Shown here one piece after another: positions 9,655-19,600 of a DNA stretch of 64,000 bases (within the stretch, counting starts at the first letter, position 1; each line of letters begins with the position of its first letter). The notes under the pieces were generated by a model. The model was not told the origin of the DNA, searched no databases, and was given only the letters and a program-made list of their open reading frames with translations. The position numbers and the translations under genes are program-made. Location: positions 62,001 through 126,000 of the forward strand of contig JBMNHZ010000001.1 in the NCBI GenBank assembly GCA_050950645.1. Direction: 5' to 3'. The DNA is from BRH-c25 sp012519325. Lineage in GTDB: Bacteria; Bacillota; Clostridia; Lutisporales; Lutisporaceae.

Positions 9655-10080
9655 TCAGATATTATCATTTTTCATATTGTCCAGATAACACTGCAATATT
9701 AATACAGCTGCCAGCTTATCTATCACTTTCTTTCTATCTTTTCTTCTTACATCAGCTTCAAGAAGAGTTCTTTCAGCAGCGCAGGTAGTAAGCCTTTCAT
9801 CCCACATTTCAACTTCAATGCCGGGAAAACTCTGCTTAAGTATCCTTACAAACTCTATTGTCTTTTCACCTCTCGGCCCGATAGTGTTATTCATGTTTTT
9901 AGGTAATCCTACTATAATTCTTTTAATATCTTTCTCACAAATAATATTTTTTAAACAATCAATATCATATTTTATACTCTTTCTTCTTATTGTGGTAATT
10001 CCATGAGCAATCATTCCCAGTTCGTCACTGACAGCAACACCTATAGTAGCATCTCCCAAATCCAATCCCATAATTCTCAT
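9655..10080 (-). CDS. ruvX: Holliday junction resolvase-like RNase RuvX/YqgF
   Basis: YqgF/RuvX has an RNase H-like fold and acts in 16S rRNA 5' maturation and possibly on branched DNA. The first strand MGLDLGDATIGVAVSDE carries the catalytic Asp. The IIVGLPKNMN and DERLTTCAAERTL blocks carry the other acidic residues. The start at 10080 (MRIMGLD) follows AAGGAG at good distance and gives 141 residues, the family norm; the longer reading to 10128 adds an unrelated tail. It is followed 73 bases later by the DUF1292 gene, so the two are probably co-transcribed. Confidence 0.93.
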   Translation of the reverse strand: MRIMGLDLGDATIGVAVSDELGMIAHGITTIRRKSIKYDIDCLKNIICEKDIKRIIVGLPKNMNNTIGPRGEKTIEFVRILKQSFPGIEVEMWDERLTTCAAERTLLEADVRRKDRKKVIDKLAAVLILQCYLDNMKNDNI

Positions 10081-10163
10081 AAATTCTCTCCTTTGTATAT
10101 TTATCCACTTCTCCTGTGCACCGCTCAAATCTAGCGACTAGCAGCTCGTGACTGGAGACAGCC

Positions 10164-11111
10164 TTATATCACCTTTATGCAAAAATCAGGGCAATATGCG
10201 CTGCAGTATCCGCACAACACGCATTTGGCAGGATCAACAACTGCTTTGCCTTGCTCTATGGTTATCGCTTCCTGAGTACATTTTCTGCTGCAGCTTCCAC
10301 AACCTCTGCACCAGTAGTCAATGAGCAGCCTTCTCTTTTTCCTTTTTAACTGTAGTTTAACCTCCTCAGGTACTTGTTTCCCTTCAAAAATCATCACGTT
10401 GTTTGTTACTTCTTCCTTACTCTGCATTCCAACAGCTATTGAATGCAGATTGTTGTTTGACAGCAGAAAATCAAAGCATTGGTCACTATCCTTTATCATA
10501 TTTCCTCCGCCTAGAGGCTTCATTGAATATATTCCCTTTCCTGCCCTGCATGCTTCAGCTACTGCTTCCAGCATCCCGTTAACATCCCCGTCAATTATTC
10601 CCAAGCCTCTTATATTCAATATCGGATGAAGCACTTCAATTTCTTTATATTTTAATGAAGCTTTTACCGCTCCTATGGCATGGGTCGATATTCCAAAGCT
10701 TCTTATATAACCTTTCTCCTTTGCCCGGATAAAGTATTCCATGGCTTCCTGATGACCTTTTAATGTAAGCTCGCTTTCCTGCTCATGAAGTGAAAAAATA
10801 TCAATATAATCTGTATCAAGCTCCTTCAGTGCCTTTCTCAGGCTTTTTTCAGCACCTTCCCTGGTATAGGCATAGCACTTCGTTGAAATTATTATTTCCT
10901 TTCTTCTTCCCTCTGCAGCTTTTCTTATATAATCATATGTACAATACAGCTCCGCTGTGTCTATGAAGTTTACTCCCATGTCAAAGGCGACTCTTATCAC
11001 TGATGCACCCTCTTCAAGGCCAAGCCCTGCCTGCAGAGGCCCGATGGTGAGACTTCCAAAACATAGTCTCGAGACTCTGAGCCCGGAAGCCCCCAAAATA
11101 CGATAATCCAT
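10164..11111 (-). CDS. Aldo/keto reductase with C-terminal 2[4Fe-4S] ferredoxin domain
   Basis: The first 240 residues form an AKR TIM barrel. The cofactor side begins with GLRVSRLCFGSLTIGPL, the catalytic Asp/Tyr are in FIDTAELYCTYD, and the Lys in STKCYAY. The last 60 residues carry eight cysteines in ferredoxin spacing: CRGCGSCSRKC and CVLCGYCSAYC. Such fusions are common in Clostridia and probably exchange electrons between iron-sulfur carriers and a carbonyl substrate that is not known. The start at 11111 (MDYRIL) lies seven bases after AGAGG and two bases past the upstream stop, so it is translationally coupled to the membrane protein gene before it. Confidence 0.88.
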   Translation of the reverse strand: MDYRILGASGLRVSRLCFGSLTIGPLQAGLGLEEGASVIRVAFDMGVNFIDTAELYCTYDYIRKAAEGRRKEIIISTKCYAYTREGAEKSLRKALKELDTDYIDIFSLHEQESELTLKGHQEAMEYFIRAKEKGYIRSFGISTHAIGAVKASLKYKEIEVLHPILNIRGLGIIDGDVNGMLEAVAEACRAGKGIYSMKPLGGGNMIKDSDQCFDFLLSNNNLHSIAVGMQSKEEVTNNVMIFEGKQVPEEVKLQLKRKKRRLLIDYWCRGCGSCSRKCTQEAITIEQGKAVVDPAKCVLCGYCSAYCPDFCIKVI

Positions 11112-11113
11112 AT

Positions 11114-13270
11114 TCATACCTCTTTTCTTTCCCCTATACACATAATCAAAATGGTGAATGCCGCAAATATCATTGAAGTGGCAGCTGTTACAATGCCGGA
11201 ATCATTAACTGCGAAACCTGCTGCCGCTGAAGCTGAAACACTCACCCATGAGTATTTCAGATATTTATATTTCATAAATATATAAAACATTTGCTTTACC
11301 GGCTTATAAAACATGATAGAGATGGCTGCAATTATACACAGCAGTACTTTTGTCCATATTGTATATCTCATCAGCCTAAGGTTCATTGATACTTTCCTTT
11401 TTATTGTAGAGATAACAACTCCGAAGCCATTGGCCAAGGTGTCTTTTACAAGCCCTCCCATGTGGGATTGGCTGCTTAACCCAAGGCTGTCCGTTATTAT
11501 TAATGCTGCTGCGGCTGAGACAAGAACCAAAAATCCTGCAAAAACATTTCTCCTACTGAATTTTATACCAAATATCAGGAAATAAGCAAGTAGATATCCC
11601 AAAGCCCCTGCCGATGCGCCTCCAAAATTGGCACCAAGAAAAGTCAATCCCAGGAGGAAAGTACAAATTGAAAAATAAACTGCTGCAGCAGTTCTGCTGC
11701 ATCTTTTGCCCATAAGTTCCAGAATACAGCCGAAAACCATTATGGAACAGCCTATGAACATTCCTGCATATTCATTTCCGATGCCGTAAAACCTTGCACC
11801 GATTATGGGGTCATATCCAAGCACAGACCTTTTTATTAATTCGCTGCCCATAATTATATCTGCCACAAGCCCAATCTGCAGTATTAAGCAAATTGACAGT
11901 ATAATCTTTATCCTGTCCTTCAGAACCATATGCAGGAATGCTGACAATAAAAAAGAGGCAGCAGTAGAAAGCACTGTGTATTCAGCAGGCCCCCATTCAG
12001 CGCAAGAGGCGGATACATATAGAAATGAAGCGGGAAGCAAAAGCATTGTATAAGCAATTACAGTTCCTAAGCTTAACCATATTTGCCCCGCTTTCTTTCT
12101 GAAAAAGGCAGCTAAAGCAAACAGCATACCCAGAGCCAAAATTACCGATACAGCATAATAAGTAAGAACAGGGGCTCTTAAAACGGAGGTCCTTAAAATA
12201 TTTTTGTTCATAACCCTCAAAATGCTTACCGGATCTTCCTTGTCCAATTCGCAAATATCGCATTCAGGCAAATATCCAAGCTTAAAGAGTAAATAATCAG
12301 CAATATCCGTATTCAGGATTATACCGCTCCGCCTTGTATTCTTTGAGTACAGCAATCCTCCCCTTCCCTCATAAACCACAACGGGGGTCAGCCTGTTTCC
12401 TGCTTCCGCATTTGATTCCGAGGGATAGGTGGATAAGAATATAAGCGTATTAAAACCCCCGTGACTGACAATCTTCCTTACAAACTCATCAATACTTTCC
12501 AGTACTTCCTGCCTGTATGTTTCGAAGGCTTCCTCCGGCATGGAGCCTTTAAAGGCTTCCAGTCTTTCCATATCACCCGTCTCAATCACTATAAATGAAG
12601 AAGCCGGCAGATATTGCTTGTACAATTCTGCCAGCCTTTTGTAATCAGTTCTTTTTCCGCAGGGAAATATATCATCCTCTTTATTGACACTCTCTGTTTC
12701 TCCTGAACCAACTATACCGCTGCTGTCCGTTGCAATGAGCATAGAGCTTCTGTTCTGCCTCTCCGTATCAGCATTTCCGATATAGCATGCAGTACCGCCC
12801 TTTTTATTAATTACGTCACCTATATATCCTATATATCTCTGGTATTCACTATTGGCATTTTTATTTTTAATCTTAAATATATCAGTGTATACGAGACTGC
12901 CGGGGGGTGGTTTCCTTCTGCTTGCCATACTATACAGCTTCAGGTGGCTTTCACTTCCGCCTCCTGAAGCCTGGTCGGGGCTAAATTCCAGCTTTTTCCC
13001 GGATCCGATTATGAGTTTGGATTTACCTGCACCTGCTTTTCCCGGCTGCCTGTTGTTCATAAGAGCAACACGGCTGTCTCCGGTCAGTCTGTAGAGATTT
13101 TCCATTTTACCTATATCTTCAATATCCAGATAATCTGCTATTATCACCACAGCTTTGGATTCATCAGCTGCTTCCGATGCAAAGGCTCTATAATTTTTTG
13201 CAGCCGGAAAAGCAGCAATAGCTATACTTAATGCAGCAATGGAAAAAAAAGCGACTAAGCCTTTGTTCAA
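11114..13270 (-). CDS. Polytopic membrane protein with large extracellular domain (718 aa)
   Basis: The start is a TTG at 13270, six bases after GGGGAG. A signal or anchor segment (GLVAFFSIAALSIAIAAFPA) is followed by about 340 residues outside the membrane, then eight or nine hydrophobic segments from about residue 370 to the end (VSVILALGMLFALAAFF, LSLGTVIAYTMLLLPASFL, SICLILQIGLVADII and others). The outer domain contains FIVIETGDMERLEAF and GFNTLIFLSTYPS with TPVVVYEGRGGLLYS, which recalls alkaline-phosphatase/sulfatase-superfamily folds, but no complete metal site could be traced. The conserved-looking GARFYGIGNEYAGMF lies between membrane helices. The function is unknown. It is 27 bases downstream of ireB. 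Confidence 0.7.
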   Translation of the reverse strand: MNKGLVAFFSIAALSIAIAAFPAAKNYRAFASEAADESKAVVIIADYLDIEDIGKMENLYRLTGDSRVALMNNRQPGKAGAGKSKLIIGSGKKLEFSPDQASGGGSESHLKLYSMASRRKPPPGSLVYTDIFKIKNKNANSEYQRYIGYIGDVINKKGGTACYIGNADTERQNRSSMLIATDSSGIVGSGETESVNKEDDIFPCGKRTDYKRLAELYKQYLPASSFIVIETGDMERLEAFKGSMPEEAFETYRQEVLESIDEFVRKIVSHGGFNTLIFLSTYPSESNAEAGNRLTPVVVYEGRGGLLYSKNTRRSGIILNTDIADYLLFKLGYLPECDICELDKEDPVSILRVMNKNILRTSVLRAPVLTYYAVSVILALGMLFALAAFFRKKAGQIWLSLGTVIAYTMLLLPASFLYVSASCAEWGPAEYTVLSTAASFLLSAFLHMVLKDRIKIILSICLILQIGLVADIIMGSELIKRSVLGYDPIIGARFYGIGNEYAGMFIGCSIMVFGCILELMGKRCSRTAAAVYFSICTFLLGLTFLGANFGGASAGALGYLLAYFLIFGIKFSRRNVFAGFLVLVSAAAALIITDSLGLSSQSHMGGLVKDTLANGFGVVISTIKRKVSMNLRLMRYTIWTKVLLCIIAAISIMFYKPVKQMFYIFMKYKYLKYSWVSVSASAAAGFAVNDSGIVTAATSMIFAAFTILIMCIGERKEV

Positions 13271-13297
13271 ACTAATCTCCCCTGAACAATATTTGAG

Positions 13298-13555
13298 CTA
13301 CTTTTCGTCGACGTACGCTCTGACAAGCTCCTCAAGGAGTTCATCCCTTTCTAGCTTCTTTATCAGGCTTCTAGCGTTATTGTGGCTTGTAATGTATGTT
13401 GGATCGCCGGAAAGTATGTATCCCACTATTTGATTTATGGGGTTGTAGCCTTTCTCCTTGAGTGCGCTGTACACAGACAGAAGTATCTCTGATGCTTCGT
13501 ACTTCTTATCCTTCTCAACCTTGAACTTCATTGTGTCTTCAAATCTATCGTCCAT
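13298..13555 (-). CDS. ireB: IreB family regulatory phosphoprotein (UPF0297)
   Basis: IreB is a small dimeric protein phosphorylated by the PASTA-domain Ser/Thr kinase IreK and linked to cell-envelope stress and cephalosporin tolerance in enterococci. The 85 residues match the family along their length: the N-terminal DDRFEDTMKFKVE with the Thr that is the usual phosphosite, then ALKEKGYNPINQIVGYILSGDPTYITSHNNAR. Two adjacent ATGs are possible; the second (13555) has better spacing from GGGGGTGG. In most Firmicutes ireB sits directly between alaS and ruvX; here several other genes separate them. Confidence 0.95.
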   Translation of the reverse strand: MDDRFEDTMKFKVEKDKKYEASEILLSVYSALKEKGYNPINQIVGYILSGDPTYITSHNNARSLIKKLERDELLEELVRAYVDEK

Positions 13556-13643
13556 CATTCCACCCCCAATTAAGATGATATATATAATATAATATAGTTA
13601 ATAATTCATTTCAAGGAAATGTTTTCATAATGTTACCGCAATG

Positions 13644-16600
13644 TCATATAATACTCACTTCGGCAGTATGCTCAATACCGTCCTCGGCAAGTCCTATCTC
13701 ATTGCCTTCAAGCTTCTTTCCGTCCAGGATGATTTCTACTTTTCCAGTGTTCGTACTGTTCTGATTTCTTACTATTATATTATATATAGTATTCTTATTG
13801 TGTTTGTATCTAATATTGTATTCAGTCCAATCCCTTGGTATGCATGGCTCTATCATAATTCTGTCTGCTTTTTTCTTAAACCCCAGAATATGCTGTATTC
13901 CAACATTGTACATCCAGCCTGATGCACCTGTGTACCAGGTCCAGCCGCCTCTTCCCGTGTGGGGAGGAACGGCATACACGTCTGCTGCCATTACATATGG
14001 TTCAACCTTGTACCTTGAGGCTTCCATCATAGTATTTGCATGATTTATGGGATTCAGCATATTAAATATCTTCCAGGCCATATCCGTGTTTCTCATTATG
14101 CAATAAGCCATAATAACCCAAACAGCTGCATGGGTATACTGCCCTCCGTTCTCTCTTACCCCCGGAGGATAGCCTTTTATGTACCCCGGCTCCAGATCTC
14201 CTTCATCAAAGGGAGGTGTAAGCAGCTTGACAAGGCCTTCATCATATTTTATCAGATATTGTTCTACTGCTTGCATGGCTTGTTTTGCCCTATCGGAATT
14301 CGCCGCACCGGATATCACCGACCAGGATTGTGCGATGGAATCAATTTTGCATTCTGTGTTTTCTGCCGAGCCAAGTGCCGCTCCATTGTCAAAATATGCT
14401 CTTCTATACCAATTGCCGTCCCAGGCGTTTTCCTCCTGAGCTTTTGCAATTTCTTTTGCAATGTTCACATATCGATCAGCTTTGTTAGGATCACTTTTCA
14501 ACCTGCAGATTTCCGAAAAATTCATGAGTATGTCATACAGGAACCAACCCAGCCATACGCTTTCACCCTTACCCTTGTTGCCTACCGTATTCATACCGTC
14601 ATTCCAGTCTCCCGAGCCCATCAAGGGTATACCGTGATGTCCGAACTTCAATGCTCTTTCAATAGCTCTTACACAGTGATCATATAATGAGGAGCTGACA
14701 TCAGAAATATGGTGTATTTTGTATCTTTCATCCTCTCCTTCCCGCAGTTGTTCATCCTCCAGGAATTCAACCCTTTCCTCAAGTATTTGGATATCTCCGG
14801 TCCTATTAATATAGTTAACCGTTACATATGGAAGCCATAAGAGATCATCCGAAAACCTTGTTCTTATTCCCTTATTAGACCTCGGATGCCACCAATGCTG
14901 CACATCACCTTCAATAAATTGATGAGAGGCATGGAACAGAATTTGGCTCCTTGCAATTTCAGGCAGCACATCAACTATTGACATAACATCCTGAAGCTGA
15001 TCTCTGAAGCCGAAGGCTCCTCCTGACTGATAAAATGCGGTTCTTGCCCATATTCTGCAGCTAAGTGTCTGGTAAAGCAGCCAGCCGTTAAGCAGTATAT
15101 CCATATTCACATCAGGAGTAGTAACGGTTATCTTTTTTGTAACCTCTTCCCAGAAAGCTATTACCTCCTCCAGAGCTTTATGCACCCTCTTCACATTCCT
15201 GTATTTTTCCGTATATCGAGTTACATCGTCAAGACTTTCTCCCTGTCCCAGGATGAAAACCAATTCTATCTGTTCCCGGGACTTAAGCTCGATAACAGTC
15301 TGAAGGCAAGCACATGGATCAAATCCGGCACCCAAAGTGTTTGAAAGCCTATCCTTACGGAGTGCTTCCGGATGCTTCAGCCCCCCTATATTGCCCAAAA
15401 ACTCTCTTCTGTCTCCTGTGTAATACTTTTCCTTTGCATTCGTATCCAGAAAAACGATTCTGCCGTGGAAATCGGTATTATAGTTGTTTTTGACAAGAAT
15501 GGCTCCATTGCTATGCAATTCAGTATAGATGTGCTGTGCCGTGTTTTGTTCAAATACACCCAGCACTGTTCTTGCATAATAGGTTGCCGACAGCTTCCTT
15601 TTTGAATTTGTTAAGTTTCTAAGCTTCAATATACACAGCTTCACACTGTCGGTTACCGGAACAAATTCCGTCAGCTCATGTTCAATCCCGTGCCAGCTGT
15701 GCTCAAAAACCGAGTATCCGAAGCCATGTCTGATTATATACGGAGCTTTTGTTCTTATTGGATGAGGGGTCACAGACCATATTTCACCCGTTTCCTCATC
15801 TCTCATATATATTATCTCTCCTGAAGGATCAATGACAGGATCATTGGACCAGGTAGTCAACCTGTTCTCTCTGCTGTTTTCTGCCCAGGTTGTAGAAGCA
15901 CCTGATTCAGTAACCAGAAAACCGAAGTTCTTATTGGATATAATATTACACCAGGGTACAGGGGTATTCATTCCATCAGTAAGCCTGATTACATATTCCC
16001 TGCCTTCCTTGTCAAATCCCCCGAAACCGTTGAAGTTCTCAAGCTCCAACTTCTTCAATTCATATTTGTTATACCTTTTGTCCTTGTTTTTCCATATCTT
16101 GTACTCGAATGCATTTTTTCCGTTCCTCACTTTTGTCTGTACTGATAGGGTACCGCATTTTCCTTTCAATACTATTCGTGCTGCTGCTGTAAATAGCTGC
16201 TTATCTTCTTCGGAGATAGAGTCTCCCTGTTTTATGGTCACTCCTCCTGCTTTATCTATCATATCCCTTGCATGGCTTATGGAAACAATGTCCCTGAGCA
16301 TATTATATAAAGGCCTTGAGTAGCTGCTCTCCTCTTCGTCAATAATCACAATATCAACAATCAATCCTTTCATTCTCCAGTACTCGTGAGCCCTTATCAG
16401 CTCTTTGACCAGATCCAGATCTTCTGCCCTGCTGATAAATAAGACAATTATCGGAAAATCTCCGGAGATACCGTATGTCCAAAGCCCCGGCTGTCCTTTC
16501 CTGTTCCCTTTAATAGAATTCTCCAGCTTTCTTCTAAGTGGGCTCAGATACAATATCTGGGCCATCATATGCCTGTATACCTCAACTTCTTCTTTTTTAA

Positions 16601-19600
16601 GATTCAGATACCGCATTTCAACCTGACTTCTGGTCCATGCAAGCTCAAATGCCCTGTCAATTGACGAAATGTCATGGTACTTTTCTGTCATAAGCATTAT
16701 TTTCTCTTTGCTTTCACACACACCTGTAATAAAATTCAGCTTTGCAGTCTGTCCAGGCTGCAGCCTTAATCTGCACCTGAGACTCATAATCGGATCCAGT
16801 ACCGGTCCTACGGTATTGGATAAAGGATGGCTTCCTCTTACAGCTGCGGGCTTGTCAAGCATATTGCCTCTTCCTATAAACTTTGCTCTGTCAGTTTCAT
16901 ACTGTATTCCTCCCAGAGCTTCCTCCTGAACTGTCAGCTCATGAAACGCCCACAGGTGAATTCCCTTTTTCTCTCTTGCTCTCCTTACTGCCAGTAATGT
17001 ACTGTATTTATGCAAATACTCTGTTTTGATAAACAGATTGTTAAAGGCCGGATGTGCTAAATCGGCAGACTGATGGGCAATTGAAATTTCAAGATAACTT
17101 GTAATTTCCAATATTTTTGCCTGCTGACTGTGATTAGTGAGGGTAAGTCTTCTTATTTCTACATTATCTTCCGGAGATACAATTATCTCCGTACCTGTGT
17201 CAATATCACCATCAGTCCTGGAAATTGATATCTTATCCTGTGAAAACACTACCTTATACCTATTCGGAAGAATTCCGCATGGAACCATAGAATTTGACCA
17301 AACTGAACCGGAATCTATATCCTGTATGTAAAAGAACATTCCAGAATTGTTTAATATGCTGTCTTCTCTCCACCTGGTAACTGCCAAATCCTTGTATTTG
17401 CTGAACCCTGAACCGTTGTCCGTTACCATTACGGAATACTCTCCATTAGAGAGCATGTGCACCTCCGGAAGTATGTTGTTGTTCAGTCCCAAAATTCTGG
17501 TATATTCAACATCTTCTTTTGTAACTGTTTCAAAGGGTTCGATTTTTTCCTTATATTCCTTTGCAAAAATTACCTTTGAAGGTATTTTCTCCTGCATAAG
17601 TATTTCCACTGATTTTATTATAGGCTCCCTGTGAAACCTTTCCTGCAGGATATTATTGTTGATTACATTATTCAGTACCATAAAGCTCATACCTTGATGA
17701 TGAGCCATGAAGCTTCTCACTATGCTGCTTTTTTTTCCCCTTTTTAATCTTTCAGGGGTATAATCTATAGCTTCATAAAAGCCGTATGGGCTATCCAGAC
17801 CTTCTCTTTTCAGCACTGTTAAATTTCTATAAGCCTCTTTCGGATTCACCATCAGGGCCAGAACAGTAGCATAGGGTGCAATTACCGTATCATTGATAAG
17901 GCCTCTCTTTAGTCCGAGACTTGGTATTCCAAAAGCCTTATACTGGTAACTCAGTCTAAAGTCAAAATTGTAGTAACCGGACTCCGACACTCCCCAGGGT
18001 ACCTTTCTCCTGCTTCCGTAATCCTTTTGACATCTTATTACAAAGTCATATGTCTCATGAAGGAGAGTGTCGGGATAATCCTTCATAATTAGAAGCGGCA
18101 TGAGATATTCAAACATCGTACCTGTCCATGAAATCAATCCCTTGTAGCCGTTAACTTCAGTCAGTGTCCTGTTGAGCATGAACCAATGCTCCTTTTTGAC
18201 TTCACCCCGGGCTATGGAAATAAGACTCGCCTGTCTTGCTTCCGATGCAAGAAGATCATAATATGATTTTGTAAGCTGTTCTTCTTCCTCATTATAGCCT
18301 ATTGAAAACAATTTGCGTTTATTATCAAAAAGAGGAAGGAAGGATGTTTCCTCAATAATCCTATCAATCCTTTCAATCATCTCTTCCAATCTGAGAACTA
18401 ATGCCTCATTGCTTTTATGTGCGCCATCGCAGTTTATTTCCTTTAGAAAACTGCTTGCGGACTTATGCAGCTTAATACCCCAGCTGAACCTCTTCAAATC
18501 GCTTTTTTCGATTATTGCTTCCAGCAGTTCACGAAAACCGGAATATGTAAAGATATCACCTTCCAAAGCACTGGCGAAAACCTCATCAGGCAGGCTCAGA
18601 TGCTCGTTTTCACTCTTCATAAGCTCTGAAGTGTCCTTAAGCCCCAGTACCATGCTTTTGTCAACGGAGGGCTTGTTCTTATACTCCAGCAGTCCTTGCT
18701 TCAAGGTCATCAGGTATCCGATAAAGTTACCGCTGTCCACTGTTGAAATATAATTTGGCCTCAGTACCTCCAAAGTAATGGTGTCATACCAGTTATAAAG
18801 ATGGCCCCTCCATTTCTTAAGCTTTTCTATTGTGGTAATTGTATTGTCAAGCCTCTCAAGCATTTCCCAGGTACTTATATACCCCAGATCCCTTGCAGAC
18901 ATTATTGAAGCCAGAAACAAACCGATATTCGTCGGAGATGTCCTGTGAGCTATTCCGTTAGGAGGATTCTCCTGATAGTTGTCGGGAGGCAGGTAATTGT
19001 CCAATGCACTTACAAAATCCTCAAAAAAACTCCATGTTTTCCGGGCCAATATCCTTAATTCCGCAATTTCTATTTCATTCAGTTTATTTTTAGGTTCGGT
19101 TTTTGGCTCGCTTATCCAATAAGCTATTGCCGGAGCAGCAGTCCATAATAAAGCAATTGGAAGAACCGCAATAATTCCTTCCGGAGCTCTGAATATGCTC
19201 AGCAGCCATAAAGATATCCCTGCTGCCGGACACATCCACATACGCTTCCAATAACTTATCATATCATTTTTTAGTGCAAGCTCCATATCTGCTGCCGTAG
19301 TCCATTCCAGAAGATTCTTTCCCGTTACCAGGACTCTTACTAATGTTCTTGATATCGCATCCAGCATAAGATAAGCTTGATGCGGAAGAAATGTCAATGT
19401 CAGCAGCGACCTCAGCAACGGTCTTTTAAGCCGCTCCATTTCCCCATACCCTGACTCTTCATTAATCTTCTGATTGTATTTGATAACTACAGCTTCGGCA
19501 AAACTGACAAATAGCGGAAAAACTGCTGCAATTATTGTAAATAGGAGCCATACCATCGCATTACCCGGAAATAACCATAATGAAAGCAGGAACAGTAAAA

